DNA of 64,000 nucleotides. Origin: Bacteroidetes bacterium GWF2_41_31 (GTDB lineage: Bacteria > Bacteroidota > Bacteroidia > Bacteroidales > F082). Position 1 is the first letter of the stretch, and every line of letters begins with the position of its first letter. The notes beneath the pieces are model-generated. The model was not told where the DNA came from, did not search any database, and worked only from the letters and a program-made list of their open reading frames with translations. The position numbers were made by a program, and so were the translations under genes. The DNA is taken from NCBI GenBank assembly GCA_001769215.1, contig MEOL01000028.1:39860-103859 (forward strand). The letters are read 5' to 3'. Below, piece by piece: positions 62,859 through 64,000 of this stretch.

Positions 62859-63812
62859 ATGGACAAACTAAATGAAAACATAAGTAAGAATAATACAAAA
62901 CGAAACTTAAAAATTTCAGTTTTTATTTCTGTTGTTGCTGTAATAATTAGTCTTTTAGTATACATCAGTTTATTGCAAGTAAAAGGAAGAATAAATAATA
63001 GCAGTAATAGCGTTGAGAAATTGAATGCTTTCACCGAAATTAAGAAAACTAAAATACTAAGAGTTGGTTACGGTGGTTTTCCTCCTTATACGATAATTAA
63101 TCCAAATGAAAAAGACCCCAGCAAACGAGTAACAGGTTATTCTGTAGATTTAATAAATGAAATAGCTAATATGGCTGATTCCTTAAAGGTTGAATGGGTT
63201 CAGTTTAACTGGGAAACAATTCAAACTGAATTACAATCTGGTAAGTTTGATATCATTGCAGATCCTGTTTATCAGACTATTCCTCGGGCTTTAGAATTTA
63301 GTTTTAGTGTGCCTTATGCTTATTTTGGTTTAGCAGTAGGTATTGTAAAAAAGGATGATAATCGGTTTAAAACATTTAATGATTTAAATAGGAAGGACAT
63401 TATAATATCACTTGCAAAGGGATGGACTTCATCTGAATATGCCAAGAAATATCTAACTAATGTTCCAAGTAAAAATTTCAATGAGATTCCAGTCTCAGGT
63501 GATGCATTTAACCAATTAGATGATGTTTGGTTGGGAAGAGCAGATGTTGCACTCAACGATGTTCCGACAGTGGTTCAATATGCTAAAGCAAATTCCAAAA
63601 AGGTAAAAGCTATTTTCATTGATAATCCACCTTCTAGTGTTCCTGGAGGATTTGTAACAAGGCTTGGTGAACATGATCTATTGAATTTTTTGAACACATC
63701 CATTTACATTTTAATGGCGAATGGGACACTTGAAAAACTTGATGAAAAGTGGAAAACTTATCATCATATACCGTACATTCCTTTAAAACAGGCTAATGGG
63801 TTAAAATATTAA
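62859..63812 (+). CDS. Membrane-anchored amino-acid-type solute-binding protein
   Basis: A 317-residue protein with an N-terminal charged segment, one membrane anchor (about 23-45, VFISVVAVIISLLVYIS) and a family 3 periplasmic-binding fold: KILRVGYGGFPPYTI, GYSVDLINEIANMAD, GKFDIIADPVYQTIPRALEF and a C-terminal LEKLDEKWKTY. It is anchored like many SBPs of this family that are linked to permeases. The gene order suggests an ABC amino-acid importer, but the neighbouring permease is incomplete. It begins 8 bp after the patatin gene. Confidence 0.8.
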   Translation: MDKLNENISKNNTKRNLKISVFISVVAVIISLLVYISLLQVKGRINNSSNSVEKLNAFTEIKKTKILRVGYGGFPPYTIINPNEKDPSKRVTGYSVDLINEIANMADSLKVEWVQFNWETIQTELQSGKFDIIADPVYQTIPRALEFSFSVPYAYFGLAVGIVKKDDNRFKTFNDLNRKDIIISLAKGWTSSEYAKKYLTNVPSKNFNEIPVSGDAFNQLDDVWLGRADVALNDVPTVVQYAKANSKKVKAIFIDNPPSSVPGGFVTRLGEHDLLNFLNTSIYILMANGTLEKLDEKWKTYHHIPYIPLKQANGLKY

Positions 63813-63818
63813 AACAAC

Positions 63819-63998
63819 GTGGAAGGCACATTTACATACGATTGGGACTTTTCTTTTCTGCTTGCTTACAAAGATGCATTTTTCGATGGAGCACTTTTGA
63901 CTCTTTATATAGGGTCTGCTGATTTTTCAAAAAATCAATCATTATCAACTGATATTCACATCATTATGTTGATAAGTTCAATCTTTAAAACTCGTTAA
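63819..63998 (+). pseudogene. Truncated ABC-transporter permease start
   Basis: A GTG-started frame 6 bp after the solute-binding gene. Its first 30 or so residues (YDWDFSFLLAYKDAFFDGAL, then LTL) match the N-terminus of amino-acid ABC permeases. After TLYIG the homology stops and the frame ends at 63998 with unrelated residues. The break at about 63910 suggests insertion of a mobile element whose body lies outside the window, or a deletion. Confidence 0.55.
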
Positions 63999-64000
63999 AA

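Overview
The window is chromosomal DNA of a member of the Bacteroidota. The evidence is gliding-type (T9SS) C-terminal sorting domains, many TAnnTTTG -7 promoter boxes, AT-rich intergenic DNA, a HYC_CC_PP protein beside cusA and a LytS/LytTR pair. A bidirectional hydrogenase, an 11-gene complex I and a T9SS together suggest an anaerobic or facultative member of the Bacteroidia, but no rRNA or marker is present that would fix the genus. No tRNA, rRNA, CRISPR array or complete insertion sequence was seen.

Layout. 1-6.3 kb: a sigma/anti-sigma/DUF4097 operon cut by the left edge, a HEPN-MNT pair, two paralogous lipoproteins, a nitronate monooxygenase-like protein and truA. 6.3-18.8 kb: a complete cytosolic NAD-linked [NiFe] hydrogenase of the Cupriavidus SH type. 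The minus-strand operon is hoxF-U-Y-H-W plus a dihydroorotate-dehydrogenase-like gene. The divergent plus-strand operon is hypF-C-D-E, followed by hypB. Two GTTAA-N4-TTAAC palindromes lie in the divergent promoter region. hypA is not in the window. 18.8-24.2 kb: housekeeping genes (cdaA, sucD, mnmE) and a T9SS cargo protein. 24.2-32.3 kb: secreted and lipoprotein genes, a LytS/LytTR two-component system, a DoxX protein, and a CPBP protease beside an attC-like palindrome.

32.8-48.1 kb: a copper/silver resistance island. It holds a HYC metal-binding protein, cusA, cusC, cusB, an HMA-AraC regulator, metal-binding small proteins, DUF302, a CopA-type ATPase and a periplasmic HMA protein. A four-helix-bundle (23S IVS/Avd-like family) gene sits between cusA and cusC. 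It is flanked by oppositely oriented arrays of one short-repeat family, and a third array lies inside cusA. Within coding sequence the repeat periods are multiples of three (54 and 21 bp); in the intergenic array the period is 22 bp. This is the most unusual feature of the window. A two-gene module (60-aa protein plus nucleotidyltransferase) interrupts the far end of the island.

48.2-58.5 kb: nuoA-B-C-D-H-I-J-K-L-M-N without nuoE, F or G, then a conserved hypothetical gene. 58.5-64 kb: accessory DNA with a second degenerate repeat family, a cassette-like unit bounded by large imperfect palindromes, a PIN-like protein, a long patatin-like phospholipase, a membrane-anchored solute-binding protein and the start of an ABC permease whose homology stops abruptly near the right edge.
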